Shown in pieces: positions 50,181-62,772 of a stretch of DNA of 64,000 nucleotides. Origin of the DNA: Megaleporinus macrocephalus (lineage: Eukaryota; Chordata; Actinopteri; Characiformes; Anostomidae); the NCBI GenBank assembly GCA_021613375.1, contig CM038716.1:17863524-17927523 (forward strand), read 5' to 3'. The notes beneath the pieces are model-generated. The model had not been told where the DNA came from and did not search any database. It worked only from the letters and a program-made list of their open reading frames with translations. The first letter of the stretch is position 1, and each line of letters starts with the position of its first letter. Position numbers and translations under genes: made by a program.

Positions 50181-53100
50181 GTCAGACTTATGCAAATCAA
50201 CAAGCGAGAGAGAATCACTCGGCGCATGTTTGCTCTTTCCTCCTTCTCGCTTTGGCTCTAAAGCATACATTAAACCCAGGTTCTCTGATCGTGTTCGATC
50301 TACCAGGACCAGTCCAAGCCACTTAGAAAACTCCTTCGAAAAATTTAAGTAACATGCCTGGGCGCTCAAAGGAGAAGTGCAGTGTGAGACGGGTGCATGC
50401 CGCAGAAGCGGACACTGCACTGATCTTCGGGCTTCCCCTGCCCAGCAGTTGCTGGCAGCTCAACCATCACCCCGAAGGCCTCAAGGCCCAGGCCTAGGCC
50501 TTCTCCGCCAGACAATTAAACTGCAGGATGGTACGGACAGAGGGGGGTAGGTGAGAGAGGAGGGGGTGCAGCAGCAGCAGCAGCAGCATCAGTACGAGAG
50601 CGGCGCACTGTTACGTAACCAAACAGCCTGTGGAGAGAGCTGGCCAGAGGGACCTGTTAAAAAGCACTGTTTATAGAAGGCGAGAAAACAGAGATGGTGC
50701 AATCTCTGCAGCAGACAGGCTGAGAGAGCAGGATGGGAAAAAAAGAAAGGCTGAAAATAGACTCCTCCCACGGACTTGCACTACCAAGGGGTTTCAATTA
50801 AAGCCCATAAAAGCGGGGGTCGCTATCACACACACGCAAAGGGTTCGGCATGTTTTGGGTGCTAATTTGATCTTCCTCCATGCCGTCAGCAGAGGAGCTA
50901 AACGGAGCTGAGCTGTGGGTGTGCGTCTACTGATCCCGTGTTCAATGACTTTGATACTGTGCTACTGTCAGTTGCACTGCTCATACTTTGGTAGACTTAG
51001 GATCTCACCTTTCATTAGTCATTTAAGGAGGGAAAAGAAAACCTACCGTTCAACAAATCTATCTGTCCAATTAAAGCTACGCACAGACAAGGTCAACTTC
51101 TCCTGCAAAAAAATAAATAAATAAAAGAAATATAAAGAAACAGCACAAATTCTCAATGGACATCTAGGGAGATTCTCAAAAGGGGAGCATGCAACTTCAA
51201 AGTTTTTTGTTTTAAAGAGAATGTTATCAGAGGTAGTATTGTCAGTGATGTGACAGACCTTTGATGTTCTTTCTTTGTATTATGTTCCTTTTATGATGTA
51301 CGGTGCATCCAGAAAATCCCAAACCCTTCGCCTGTTCCTTTTTTACTATCCTCCTTCACACGCACACACCCGGAAGAAAAATCTAAGTATTCAGTCTAAT
51401 TGTTGCCAGGAATAATAAAGAAACACCTTTTTCCATATCAAATAGACCTCTCGTCTGCGCGATCCTTATCCAGCGCTCTCACTGCCTAGCCAATGTTGAG
51501 GAGCTCAGACTGCTGAATAAACTAAACAGGGCCTAACCTGCATCACAGAACAGAGTTGTTGTTTTTTTTTTATTTAAGTAAAATGGTGCATCATGGCTGT
51601 AAGGGAAAGTCCGAATTTACCTGACAATGCGAAGTCAGTAGGTAGTGATGCACACCATGCTAAAGGAAGGCCTTATTTACTTAAATTGGCTGCAAGAAAC
51701 AGTTACAAGCTGTGGAAAAGGATATTCTTCTCCTCTGGAAGAATACTTTTGCTTGACAGATATAGATGCAGCACAAGAAATAACAAGACACACTCCCATA
51801 GCAGCTGAAATGTATTATTTATTGGTATGAAGGAAGACATCTCTGTAATCCATTCTGTGACAATAGCAAACAAATACACCATCTACAACCTAATCCAATT
51901 ACGGAATCGAATAGGGGAGAAGTCACAAAGTCATTTGTACCTACAAATTCAATTTGGGGCACTTTTCAGCAAATACAAAGCCCCGTTTCTTTTTTTATCA
52001 CAACAATTATGAACACCTTCGGTTTTGCACCTGCCAACCACATGATTGTCACAGCAATTTTCCGGGTCTAATTTGAGGGGCTGGGCCACAGGGGCTGAGC
52101 CACTGACATTCTTCCAGACGCGATAGAGGGAGAACAGCATGGTACAGGCAGGCAGTGCCATAGAATCCCCGCACAGGCGGTGTGCCGCTCTGATTAGAGC
52201 TTATTGATGCCCTGCAGAGAGATCCAGTGAGAGTGAGGCTCATAATCTCTCTCACTCCACCTCAGGTGTCCGTGTCTACTACCGAGCCCGTAAATTTTTA
52301 AGAGAGATACATGTGCCGTGCTCCCTCCCATCCATTACAATTACAGCCCCACTCCTGAGGTTTTTTAGGCCCATCTGTCTCCATAGCATTGACAATGCCA
52401 GGGCACCATATAAGTCATCATCAGGTGTGCATGAGCACAAAAAGCAACACGTCCACAATCGTCCACACAACACAACCTAAGAGCCCATGTCACGTGACAA
52501 GAGGCCGTTCCGTCCAGTGACATGTCCATGCATTGTGGTGACGCCTGAGGCTTTGAGAGTGCAAGAATTACTGAAATATGAGCAAAATATTTGGGGGTTT
52601 TTAATTATTCAGGAGACCCACAAAAAAAAAAGACTCAACACACTAATACACATCCTGAGGCACCGACTTGATCTTGCAAGAAAAAGCCCATTCATCACCA
52701 CAACCCCTACAGGGACACAAATGCATCTTCCAAATGTTAACAAATCTGTTATCCAAACAACTTGAGTTCTACAGTGCCTGCACCGTGCAACACCATCCAT
52801 AACTCGGAGGTCTAGGGGCACTTTACTTGCTATCCTCTTCTCCTCAGCCATGTCACAGCGAGCAGAAGCACACATGCCTGCGAGAAAATTCTCAGCCGCT
52901 CCCCAGAGCCAAATCACCGTCTGAGGACTTAATCAGGTTAGAAGGCCAAGCTACGGGGAAGCAAGCAGGCAAACCAGCAGCATCATTACTGCACAGAGTC
53001 GCCTTTATTGGCAGCTCTGAAAGCTGCCAAGAGGCTCTCTGTCGAGCAGCTAATAGAAGAGAGAGCAACTCTCTCTGTGGCAAGCATCTGAAATAATCCT

Positions 53101-53531
53101 TCCTCTTCTCTGCAGTCTCTTCCCTCTCCTGTTTATTCCTGAGTTCTTATCACGGCAGGGATTCGTTACACACATTTCAGTGGGTTTAGACGTCGTTAAC
53201 TCCGCTTGACGACTTTTTATCTGGAAATGTTCATCAGGGAAAAAGCTATAGATGTAAAAGGGCCATTCCACCAGAGACTAGACTTCATATGGACGTCATA
53301 TTTTGGGCTCAATCTGGTCGGCGTGTCATGGCCTTTCTTTCTTTTGATATTTGGATTATAATCGTTGATGTTTTTAAAAAAATATACTCATATTGTAAGG
53401 GTTTTATAGAAAGTCACTCAGACGAACTGATATATTAAAATAAAATGAGGAGAGAAACGAATTTGGCTGCAGTGCCTCTCAATGAGCTCTTAAAGGGCCA
53501 GGATGACCCGCGTGACTGGCTACATTTCTAT
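50181..53531. other. Low-repeat block, several candidate regulatory stretches
   Basis: Segments 50350-50950, 51500-51830 and 51900-53270 are free of transposon text and moderately G+C-rich. There is a short (CAG)n run at 50570-50585, and CACGTG-like and TAATTA words occur. No exon-like frame with a known motif is present. Many short overlapping frames on both strands are noise. Confidence 0.35.
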
Positions 53532-54013
53532 AGGTGCGTCTGAAATCGCCTACTAGTCAGTAGGTACTAGATTAGAGCCTGTACGTACTGCTTGAGCGGC
53601 AGACTAGCAGGTGATTTCAGTTGGCGAGTTTTAGTAGCCACACAAGCTCGGACGTCTGCCATATTGCCAGCGTCCTGTGATGCAAGATGTCAGACCACCA
53701 CTGTAAAAGTCCTGCTATTCATTTAAAAGCTCGTTTACTGACAGATTTAGATGCTTTTTGTGACACTGATCTGTGTTTTTGTCTGAATATGTTCTCAGAG
53801 GGTGTCGAGCTGTAGCTTGGAGAAGACAAAACGGGAGGAATGTAATCATTGCGACTCCAGGTGAATCATGGGATAGCGCAGTGTGCTGTGTTCACCTACA
53901 TAAAAATGGCTGTCGATTCAGTAGATCATCTGGGTACCGTTCGCCTACTACTTGATGCCTACTGAGTATTCAGACATGCTAGCCGCGCTTGCCTACTGAT
54001 TTCGGATGCACCT
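53532..54013. mobile_element. Non-autonomous inverted-repeat DNA transposon
   Basis: The left end is AGGTGCGTCTGAAATCGCC. The right end, read inward on the other strand, is AGGTGCATCCGAAATCAG. Each end has an inner CAGTAGG(C/T) echo. The element is about 480 bp and has no transposase. The superfamily is not assigned; PIF/Harbinger-like or hAT-like are both possible. Confidence 0.75.
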
Positions 54014-55149
54014 TGTGTGTGTATATTAGAGATGAAGCAGTATACAAAACTTACATCATGAATAAAGTGACCAAAATTATAATGGTCATACCACAATCAT
54101 ATCACTGTGTTGTTTAAATGTGCTGAAATTGTTCAAAAAGTACTGATAGATGAACTGAAATCATTTCACTAATATTTATATTGAAAGATATAAATACAAT
54201 CTAAACAATGTCATCATCACTTACCCTGTTAAGCTTATTTAGGATATCTTAATTATTCTATTATTCTACTGCGTCAGAGCATGCTGAGTTAGTTTAGTTA
54301 TTCTATTCAGTAACAATTATGTAGTTTGGTTACTGGGACTTTTATTTTGATTGAGAACTGGTAAACAGTTCGAGCCCAGCAGTAAAAAAGTTGAGCTGTA
54401 TTGAGTGCTAGTTTGACACAGAGTGCCGTTTTCCTGTTTTGGGGTTTTCATTAAAGCCGAGTTATGGACTGTGACCTTTTTCACTGAGAATGATCACTTT
54501 CATTTTAATGCTGGTGACATTTTATTAGGAGATTCTTCAGCTTCTTGTTTCAATTTCCTGTTCCACCTTAAATGGTGAAACTGTTATAACACCTCAGGCA
54601 CCAAATGCATCTGCTGTGCTTGTTAAGGTCAAACAGGGTCATTGGAAAAAGAAGATTCCAGCCTCATAGTTTTAATGCTGGTATGGTTAGTATCTGACTT
54701 TTGCTTTAAAATATCAAATCTTTCCTGGAGGTTTATGTATAGATCTACCTGTAAATATTACCATAGTATGCACTACAACTGTTCAATGAAAAACAAATAT
54801 CTCCAAAATTGCAACTTCACAGGAGAGACCAAAAACATACTTTTCTTTCAGTGTAAGTCAATGGAACCATTTTTTCCTAACTATTTTGGAGCATTTCTAT
54901 TGGTCCATTCATCATTAGACAAGGTAAACGACCATTGGCATGTTCAAATGATGTACTGACAGTGCTTGTAACATTGTTGCAGCCGCGAGGCTACTTCCAT
55001 TTGAACATTTTCCCTGCACGGCCCCCAGTCTGCAAAGAACAGTCACAGTTTGACTTCACAACAGTGGATTTGAAGAAGTTCTGGCTAAATGTTGCAAGAT
55101 TGTCGAGCACTTTAAGCACAGCCCAGCAAACGTTTGGATTCCAGGTGAT
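54014..55149. other. Intergenic; fragment of a dispersed repeat at about 54545-54620
   Basis: CCTGTTCCACCTTAAATGG near 54558 recurs in variant form at 46.88 kb and inverted at 36.81 kb. Nothing else was recognised. A run of overlapping frames at 54642-55234 has no supported product. Confidence 0.4.
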
Positions 55150-55912
55150 GCATTTGCATTTGGAAGCTGTTGCTGTGAATCCACAATATGCAGTCAAAGG
55201 AAGTCTCAGTGAAACTGAAACAAGCAATCATTAGGCTGAATCCTTTCCATGGATAAGAAAACCCTCTTCACAACATCCATGAAGAACATGCATGCATGGC
55301 CTCTAATGGCAGTGGCTTACTAGTGTTTATTGGTGATGTGACAGAAGACAGGAGCAGATGGATGAATTCTGAAGTGTACAGGGATATACTTTCTGCTCAG
55401 ATTCAACCAAATGCAGCAGAGTTGATTGGATGGCGCTTTACAGCACAGATGGACAGTGACCACACTGTAAAACCAACCCAGGAGTTTTTTAAGTAGAATA
55501 TTCTGCAATGGCCAAGTCAGTCACCAGATCTTAACCCAATCGAGAAAAGACCCTCAAACAAGCAACAACTGAAGACAGCTGCAGTAAGGGCCTGCAGTAA
55601 GGGCAAAGCATCACAACGGAGGAAACCCAGCATTTGGTGATGTCCATGGGTTCCGACCTCAGGCAGTTATTGCCTGCAAAGGATTCTCAACAAAGTATTA
55701 AAAATTAACATTTTATCTACAGTAATGTTAAGTTATCCAATTACTTTTGAACCCCTGAAATGAAGAGGCTTTGTAGAAAAAGGTTGCAATTTCTAAACAT
55801 TTCATAGGATATTATTGTTCAACCCCTTGAATTAAACCTGAAAGCCTACACTTCAATTGCATCCCAGTTGTTTCATTTCAAATTCGATGTGGTGGCATGG
55901 ATTTGTGGTGGC

Positions 55913-55915
<3 letters not shown>
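55150..55915 (+). mobile_element. Tc1-like transposon relic, second Tc1 family
   Basis: The frame at 55296-55496 keeps GLLVFIGDVTEDRS, MNSEVYRDILSAQIQPN and an altered second-Asp region (QMDSDHTVKPTQEF). The text just after it, CAATGGCCAAGTCAGTCACC, is the WPSQSPDL segment in another frame, and an ACAACTGAAGACAGCTGCAG block follows. The right end includes CCAATTACTTTTGAACCCC. The N-terminal half is missing or unrecognisable. Confidence 0.85.

Positions 55916-55938
<23 letters not shown>
55911..55938. repeat. (TA)n microsatellite
   Basis: This short TA run sits at the junction of two neighbouring Tc1-type relics. Confidence 0.9.
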
Positions 55939-55939
<1 letters not shown>

Positions 55940-55943
<4 letters not shown>

Positions 55944-56925
55944 AGCATGTACAATGTTAACAAATAATTAAAATATGCCACACATACAACCACAGGATAT
56001 GAATTTGGGGTGATGTAGCACTGCTCAGAAAAACTTGCAGAAATCATTGTCTGTGGCCACATGATAAAGCAAGTTTAAGCTGTATCATGCAAAGAAGAAG
56101 CCATAGGTCAACATGATCCAGAAACATCTCAGAGCCAAAGCTAATTTTAAATGAACTGAGGCAAAATGGGAAACTGTTCTGTGGTCAGAAAAATCACAAT
56201 TTAAAATTCTGACTCAATGCTGACTCAAGAGGAGAAAGAGGGACCACCCAGCTTGTTATCAGTGCACAGTCCAGAGGCCTACATCTCTGTTGGTATGTGG
56301 TTGCATTAGTGTCTATGGCGTGGGCAGTTTACAGATCTGGAAAGGCTCTGTCACTGCTGAACAGTATATAGAGGTTTTAGAACAACATATGCTCCCATCC
56401 AGACAGCGTGTCTTTTAGTAACAGTCTTGTATATTTCACAAACACAATGATAAACCACATACTGCATCCATCACAACAGCATGACTTCACAGAAGAGTGT
56501 GGGTGCTGAACTGACCTGCCTGCAGTCCAGACCTTTTAACAATAGAAACATTTAAAGCATCATAAAACAAAAACTCAAAAGATGCAGAATCTAGAATAGA
56601 ATCCTACATTAGAGAAGAATGAGACAACAGTCCTCTCCACAACTGCTCTCCTCACTTCCCAGACGTTTGCAGACTGTTGTTAAAGGAAGAGGAATGCCAA
56701 TGGTAGACGTTGTCCTGTACCAACTTTTATGAGATGCGTTGCTTCCATCAAGCTCTAAATGAGTTAATAATTTTAATGAAATGCTAAATTGTCTCACCTT
56801 CAACATCTCATATGTATCATGTGTTCTATTGTGAATAAAATATGAGATTAGCAAATCATTGCATTCTGTTTTATTTACATTTATTTACATTTTACACTGC
56901 ATCCCAACTTTTTTGGAATTGTATT
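55940..56925 (+). mobile_element. Tc1/mariner-like transposon relic, third family
   Basis: Matches in order: TGTTCTGTGGTCAGAAAAAT (56178, first-Asp region), the MLPSRQRV segment near 56390, and LQSRPF near 56522 (a decayed SPDL motif). The right terminus CCCAACTTTTTTGGAATTG lies at about 56906-56922. Many frameshifts and a gap after the third motif are present. The left terminus was not found nearby. Confidence 0.8.
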
Positions 56926-57216
56926 TGGATAATGCAGAAATGCGTGTAGGACTGAAATTAAGTCAAGTTAATCAGTTGTAAGGTGAAGCAGCTGAACCTG
57001 AAGAAGCTGGGTCACGGTTATCTGCTAGTGCTGGCTAGCACATTGTCCTGGAGCAGTTGGGTTTCTGAGGCTACAGCTGGGCTTGTAGTGTGACGTTGAA
57101 CTGTTTGAATGAAGCACAGAGAGGCAGTGCGTGTTGTTTGTGGCCTCGTTTTTAAAAGGCACCGTCTGGCCCGGTTTGGGGAATGTCACTGGGGAATCAC
57201 CTTTTTTGTAATACAT

Positions 57217-57440
57217 CCCACTTCTCTTTTCTTTCTCAAATGTATTTTTTCATTGATGCCCCTGATATCCCATGTGATGCCACTTCAGGAACTTTAAACT
57301 CTTTCTTGTCATTCATATGTTGCCATGGCAATGGCCCTCAGGAGCCTGAGGAAAAACCTGATGCTCAGATTCTGACATTATGAGTAACTGCTTGTTTTGC
57401 TGTGCTATTCCTTTACTGTCTTGCTTGTTCTTGGAAATGT
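57217..57440 (+). repeat. Inverted duplication, left arm, with X-box palindrome
   Basis: This arm is the reverse complement of 61508-61762 at roughly 90% identity over its core, apart from a gap of about 20 bp. Shared words include CCTGATATCCCATGTGATGC, CACTTCAGGAACTT, TTGTCATTCATATGTTGCC and TGTCTTGCTTGTTCTTGG. GTTGCCATGGCAAT at 57319-57332 is a palindromic RFX-type X-box. Confidence 0.9.
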
Positions 57441-57743
57441 TTCTCTCTGGGATTTTAGGTTACTTTGCTGGTTTTGTCCTCGTTGTGATTCGTCACCAGT
57501 GGGCTTCATTGTCCCCATCTTTGTGTTTTCCTAATGTCCTGTGGACTTTGGATTAGGTCAGATAAACCTGAGCAGCAGGAGGGAACAGGATCCCTTTCAG
57601 AGCAGCAGCTACTGCATAGTTTCTGACCTCCACAAGTTTTACCCCATAAGTAGTGTTCAGCATTAATATCAGCTAAATTCACACATTTCATTTGTAATAT
57701 TGTAGATTTGCTTAGATGTTACATGTTTAAGTTCTGGTCTAAC

Positions 57744-60027
57744 TAGGGTGGCCACTTTCATGACCCTAAAACAGGAGGACATTCCACCACCAAAAGGAGT
57801 AAATAACACCAGAATATCAGGCGGGGGGTAAAACACAAAAACAAAAAAAGCTGAAGTGCTTTCATGAGTGTACACAATAATTCAACATCGAATAACTTCA
57901 AAACCTATATAACACAGCTAATCCACTCAGATGATGTACCTGCACTCCGGACACCTTGCTTGTGTTTGTCTGTATCAGCATGATGTTCAATAGCACCCTT
58001 TCCTTTGCTGATAATGTCTATATCTAATCGGCACAGCGTACAGAAAGCATGGAATTAATCTTTTCTACGTTTTGAAATAAAAGGGTGTTGTGCTGACCAC
58101 TCTGAACTGTAAGTAGTTTTTCACGCCGTTGCTTGCTGCAGGTGTAAGAATTGCTAATTGACAGACACTTACTGGCCGGGTTTTCTGCAATGAGCTGGTT
58201 GGTGAGTTATGAGATCACATAGCGAAGCTGTTTAACCAGTTAAATTTACTGTGAGCCAATGACACACAAAATTATATATACATATAGATACATACAGACT
58301 GATTCCAGAAAATTGAAAGATCATGAAAAAGTTGAATAATTTCCATAATTTCATTCAAAAAGTTCAATTTCATAGATTATAGATTCAGGGCCCACAATTT
58401 CAAGTATTTGTTTATTTTTACATAATTTGGGCTTCCAACTCATAAAACCCATGAAAACAGGAATTCAAAAAACTTTAATACTGCGGAGAAATCAGCCCAA
58501 ACTGCTTCTCAGTAGGAAATTAGAATCACATCAAATCAATGAAAATATGGTACTTTTAAAACCATATGTCAATCTTGGTTGGGAATCTCTTTGCTTTAAT
58601 CACTGCCTTGATGCGATGTGGCATTGAGGCAATCAGCCTGTGGCATTGCCTGGGAGTTATGGAAGCCCAGACTTCCTTGATGCTTGCTGTCAGTTCTTCT
58701 TTGTTGTTGGGTCTGATTGCCCTCATTTTCCTCTTGAGAATACCCCATAGGTTCTCAATGGGGTTTAGATCTGGCTAGTTGGCTGGCCAGTCAAGCACTG
58801 TGATGGCATGGGCATCAAACCAGGCTTTGGTGCTTCTGGCGGCATGGGCAGGGGCCAGGTCCTGCTGGAAGAGGAAATCTGCATCTCCATACAGATCCTC
58901 AGTCGAAGAAATCATGAAGTTTTCTAAAACATTCTGGTAGACTGTTGCGGTGACCTTGGATTTAAGAAAGCAAGAGTTTACCAACACCTGCACCAGAAAT
59001 TGCACTCCAAATCATGACTGACTGTGGACATTTCACACTGGACCTCAGGCAGTTTGGGTTCTGTTCCTCACCCGTCTTCCTCTAAACACTTGGACCTTGA
59101 TTCCACACTTTACTTTCATCGGAAAAGAGAATCATTGGCCAGTGGTCCATATCTTCTTCTCCTTGGCCCAGTTGAGACGCTTCCTACGTTGGCTCAGGTT
59201 CAGAAGAGGCTTGACCCAAGGAACCCATCAGTTGTAGCCCATCTCCTGAATGTGTCTGACATGCTGGTTTTTGAAGCTGTGACTCCTGCCTCTTTCCAGT
59301 CTTTCTGGATCTCTGCCAGATTCTTGAATGTTCTTTTTTGATAATCCACTGAAGCCCACGCTTATCTTCTTTTGCTGGTGCATTTTCTCCTGCCACATTT
59401 TGTCCTTCCACTAGACTTTCCACAGATATGCTTGGACACAGCACTCTGTGAACAGCCAGCCTCCTTAGCTATGAACTTTTGTGGCTTACCCATCCTATGG
59501 AGGTCTTCTGGCCAGTTGTTATGTCTGCAGTCTTCCCCATATTGAACCAAACTGAGACAATTGAACCAAACTGAAGCAATTTAATGACACCCTGGGGAAA
59601 TATGTGAAGGTGCTTTGATTTGATTAGTAGATGATCAGTGTGTCACACTGAGATAAAAACATTCAAGCCCTGGAAAATTTGGCCTGGTTTCTTCACAGTA
59701 TTCTATTTTTTTAAATTCCTGTTTTCATGGGTTTTATGAGCTAGAGGCCCAAATTATGTAAAAATAAACAAATAAATACTTGAAATTGTTTCATCTGTGG
59801 TCCCGGAATCTATAATCTATGAAACTTTTTGAATGGAATAATGGAAATGAATCAACTTTTCCATGATGTTCTAATTTTCTGGAACGGGTCTGTATATGTC
59901 AATTTAAACCTCAGCTGGCATCCTAAAGGAGGACTAACAGGTGTTCATCCAGGCACTGAGCCGGACGGAGGACAGGGAGCAGAAAATCTAAACTGTCCGA
60001 CCAAAAACCGGACGTCCGGCCACCCTA
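57744..60027. mobile_element. hAT-like non-autonomous element, split by a nested Tc1 insertion
   Basis: The ends are TAGGGTGGCCAC and, inverted, GGCCACCCTA. The flanking 8 bp are GGTCTAAC (57736-57743) and GGTCTGAT (60028-60035), six of eight identical, as expected for a decayed hAT target duplication. Removing the 1.6-kb Tc1 leaves about 0.68 kb without transposase, so it was moved by enzyme supplied elsewhere. Confidence 0.8.
58295..59892 (-). mobile_element. Tc1-like transposon with long terminal repeats, inserted in the hAT-like element
   Basis: The ends CAGACTGATTCCAGAAAATT and, inverted, CAGACCCGTTCCAGAAAATT are flanked by TA on both sides (58293-58294 and 59893-59894). The inverted ends extend about 170-180 bp. 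The - strand carries transposase: near 59480 a helix-turn-helix stretch with IAKEAGCSQSAVSKHI, and at 58775-59005 FLFQQDLAPAHAARSTKAWF with the second catalytic Asp. Stops and frameshifts separate the parts, so it is inactive. The + strand frame at 59024-59341 is a shadow. Confidence 0.93.
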
Positions 60028-61507
60028 GGTCTGATGGTGCAGTGTTTTGTTCTCGAAGGGAAGTTGGATGGGCTTATCTGATAAATGTTTTGAAGAGTGC
60101 AGTCATTTATAAAGTCCTCGCTATCGCACTGCGCAGCAACACAGCAGCTCTGTAAACACGAGCAAGCTGTCGCTTTAAGAGTGTCTGAGTGTGAGTGCCA
60201 TCCTGAGAGGCTGTTCTGTTTCTCTGCGTTGCGTTTAAACGAACAATACCCGCCGCCCCAGATCTTAGAGTCCATCGTGACTGTCTCTCTTTTTTGCTTT
60301 CTCTGTACATTATATTTTGTAATCAGGATTAAACAAATGTTTGTATGTTTGTGTGTAACATCTCCCCTGCTGTGGTGGACCACCTCCCTGTAAACAGTTA
60401 CTTTGCGACAACTTTGTCAGAACTAACTGTTTTGGTGTTCACAACATTGTCACAACCTTGAAACGTAAGTCCTCAGAAAGTTGTGACAATGTTATATGAC
60501 AACGTTAGGACAACATAGTGGTAATGTTGTCAGTACATTGTCACAACCTCCTAGAATCCTTCACACCTTCCAGTATTTCTGTGTAGAACTTTTTTTTCTT
60601 TGTTGCCACAAGATTATAATAAAATAATAATATATCAAAAAACGTAGTAGTGACGTTGGGACAATCCTGTACATACAACATGAAAGCACCACCTTTTGAC
60701 ATGTCTACTGGGCTTCAACATGCTCCTGGACACTCTTGTGGAGGTGACACCTACAAACCTTACAGTTTTACTGTTTTTTTGTTTTGTTTGTTCTGAAATA
60801 AATGTTTCATTGCTACTTTTGGTCATGTGTTATTTGGAGAGTAATTATGAATGTACTGTAATCAATACCAATATAATAAAGTTAATAATAATAAAGCGGT
60901 TGACTTCAACTCTACTTTTAAACTTTCACTTCACAAACTTAGTTGTGGAGGGACGTTCTGTCACTTCCTCTCTCATCAGTTTTTGCTGGTGGAATCAGGT
61001 GGCGGTCAGTTTACAAAAAACAAAAATAAGGACTATGCACAAAGGTCTCATGTACATGCTCACAAAAGACATGGCCTTTAATTCTGATATGCAAAGATCT
61101 TGTGTACCGAGCAAAGATGCAGTGCTTAGTTCCCCTTTGCGAGAGCTGTTGTGACAGCAGTAAATCCAACATCGTCTCAACCCTTTCAGTATGTGTGAAA
61201 GCCCCCCAGACAGGCACTCGCATCCGCAAATCACACATTAATGCAATGAGGCAACACACTAAATGCCAATATTAGTTCAATTAGATCAAATATGCTCAAC
61301 CAATAAGGACATCCCCACAGTATTGACAAGGGTAGGGAATAAAAAAAATTAAGCCAGATTTTAATGGCGCTCCAGATGGCCAGAGGCAAAAAACTACAGG
61401 CATAGGCCAGAGCCAAGTGGGCCATCCTCCATCCCATAGTCTGACTTGCCCTCGGGCTTAAACAAATACAGATCACTCATTATGTCCCTGTGTTTAAAAG
61501 AGAAAGA
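60028..61507. other. Intergenic; palindromic repeat copy 2 and a low-repeat block
   Basis: At 60395-60565, ACAACATTGTCACAACC, AAGTTGTGACAATGTTAT and TTGTCACAACCTCCTAGAAT repeat the family seen at 49.6 kb. From 60900 to 61500 the DNA lacks transposons and continues smoothly into the right arm of the inverted duplication. A long - strand frame at 61231-61476 has hydrophobic residues but no recognised domain. Confidence 0.45.
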
Positions 61508-61762
61508 GGAATATTTCCAAGAACAAGCAAGACAGTGAAGGAATAGCACAGCAACAGCAGTTACTCATAACGTCAGAATCAGAGCATCAGGTTTCTCGTC
61601 AGGCTCCTGAGGACCCCTTACAAAGCTAAGAGGCCATTGCCATGGCAACATATGAATGACAAGCAAGAGTTTTAAGTTCCTGAAGTGGCATCACATGGGA
61701 TATCAGGGATATCAAAGCAAAAAACACCCATTTGAGAAATAAAAAAAGAAAAGAAAGTGGGG
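61508..61762 (-). repeat. Inverted duplication, right arm, with X-box palindrome
   Basis: This is the partner of 57217-57440. On the + strand it carries ATTGCCATGGCAAC at 61636-61649, the reverse complement of the left-arm X-box. It has an extra segment of about 20 bp (around 61610-61630) that the left arm lacks. Confidence 0.9.
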
Positions 61763-62084
61763 CAAAAAATGAAAAAGGTCCTCCAGCAGTCTGTCTCGGA
61801 TATACCGAGGGATGGAGACAAATTACAAAGGTGTTTGTCGTTGGCGGAGGGAATTAAAGATTATTGGGAGCCACTGTGAGGACAGGCTTTAAATTTCTTG
61901 GCTTAGATGAGATGTGCAGAGATCCGGCTTTTGTGATGTTTTCTAATACAGCACAAAAAGATAAACACAGAACGTGTGACACATCTGCACCTCTGGAAAA
62001 CACCCTCTACCAGTTGAAGATGCTGAAGGTAGCACAAAAAGGTCAGCAACATATAGTGCATAAAGAAAGACCACTCGACACCAG

Positions 62085-62772
62085 GTCATTCAAAAACTTT
62101 TATTATTTCTCATTTAGCCAGAAAAGAAAAGAGAAAATATCTACATAAATAGAGTGCATCTGTCTCTGAGAAGTTCAGCTGCTTTTAAATGTGTGTGCAG
62201 CATGGTGTGGATGTGCGTGTGTGTGTGTGTGTACGCGCAAGCTTATCAGTGCTGCGCAGGTCCATGCCAGGCATGCTCAGAGACAGAAGCCTACTGACTG
62301 GGCGGCTGAACCAAAATGCTAGCAAAGGGCAGCCAATTCCCATCTGCCACCAGCCAACTTAGACAGACACACAGTGAAGCATGTGTGCACAAACTGACCT
62401 GTACGTCTGTCTCCCCACCCTACCGGCTTTCATTTCCTCAAAAATCCTTTGATCAAACCCTCTCATCCACCACTGAAATGTCAGCAGTTTCTAATAAACC
62501 ACCCACTGCCCCTTCTAAATCAGCTAACATACAGAGACAAGCGCACATCCTAAACCCCGCTGCTTCTGCACTCTTCAGTGCAACATGAGCATAAGCATCT
62601 GTCAGGGCTTAAAGGGGAAAAAAAAATTCACCATGGTAAATAAGTTTTAACAGATCTTAAGACAAAGAAAAAAACAAAATAGAGACATCACTGATCAGCA
62701 CACAAATACTTCCGGTCACAAAACGAAGTGCTGCTCTAAATGCGGGACATCACTGGTGGAGGTGGCAGAGCT
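62085..62772 (-). other. rpa1: rpa1 3' UTR
   Basis: This - strand region lies directly after the rpa1 stop. An AATAAA on the - strand at about 62097-62104 (AATAATAAAAG) would place the transcript end near 62080, for a UTR of about 690 nt. A GT run at 62214-62232 lies inside it. The + strand frame at 62316-62588 is not a gene. Confidence 0.6.

Noticed and set aside
60696..61154. 152-residue + strand frame
   Set aside because: It is A+T-rich with no domain, and its middle overlaps unrelated noncoding text.
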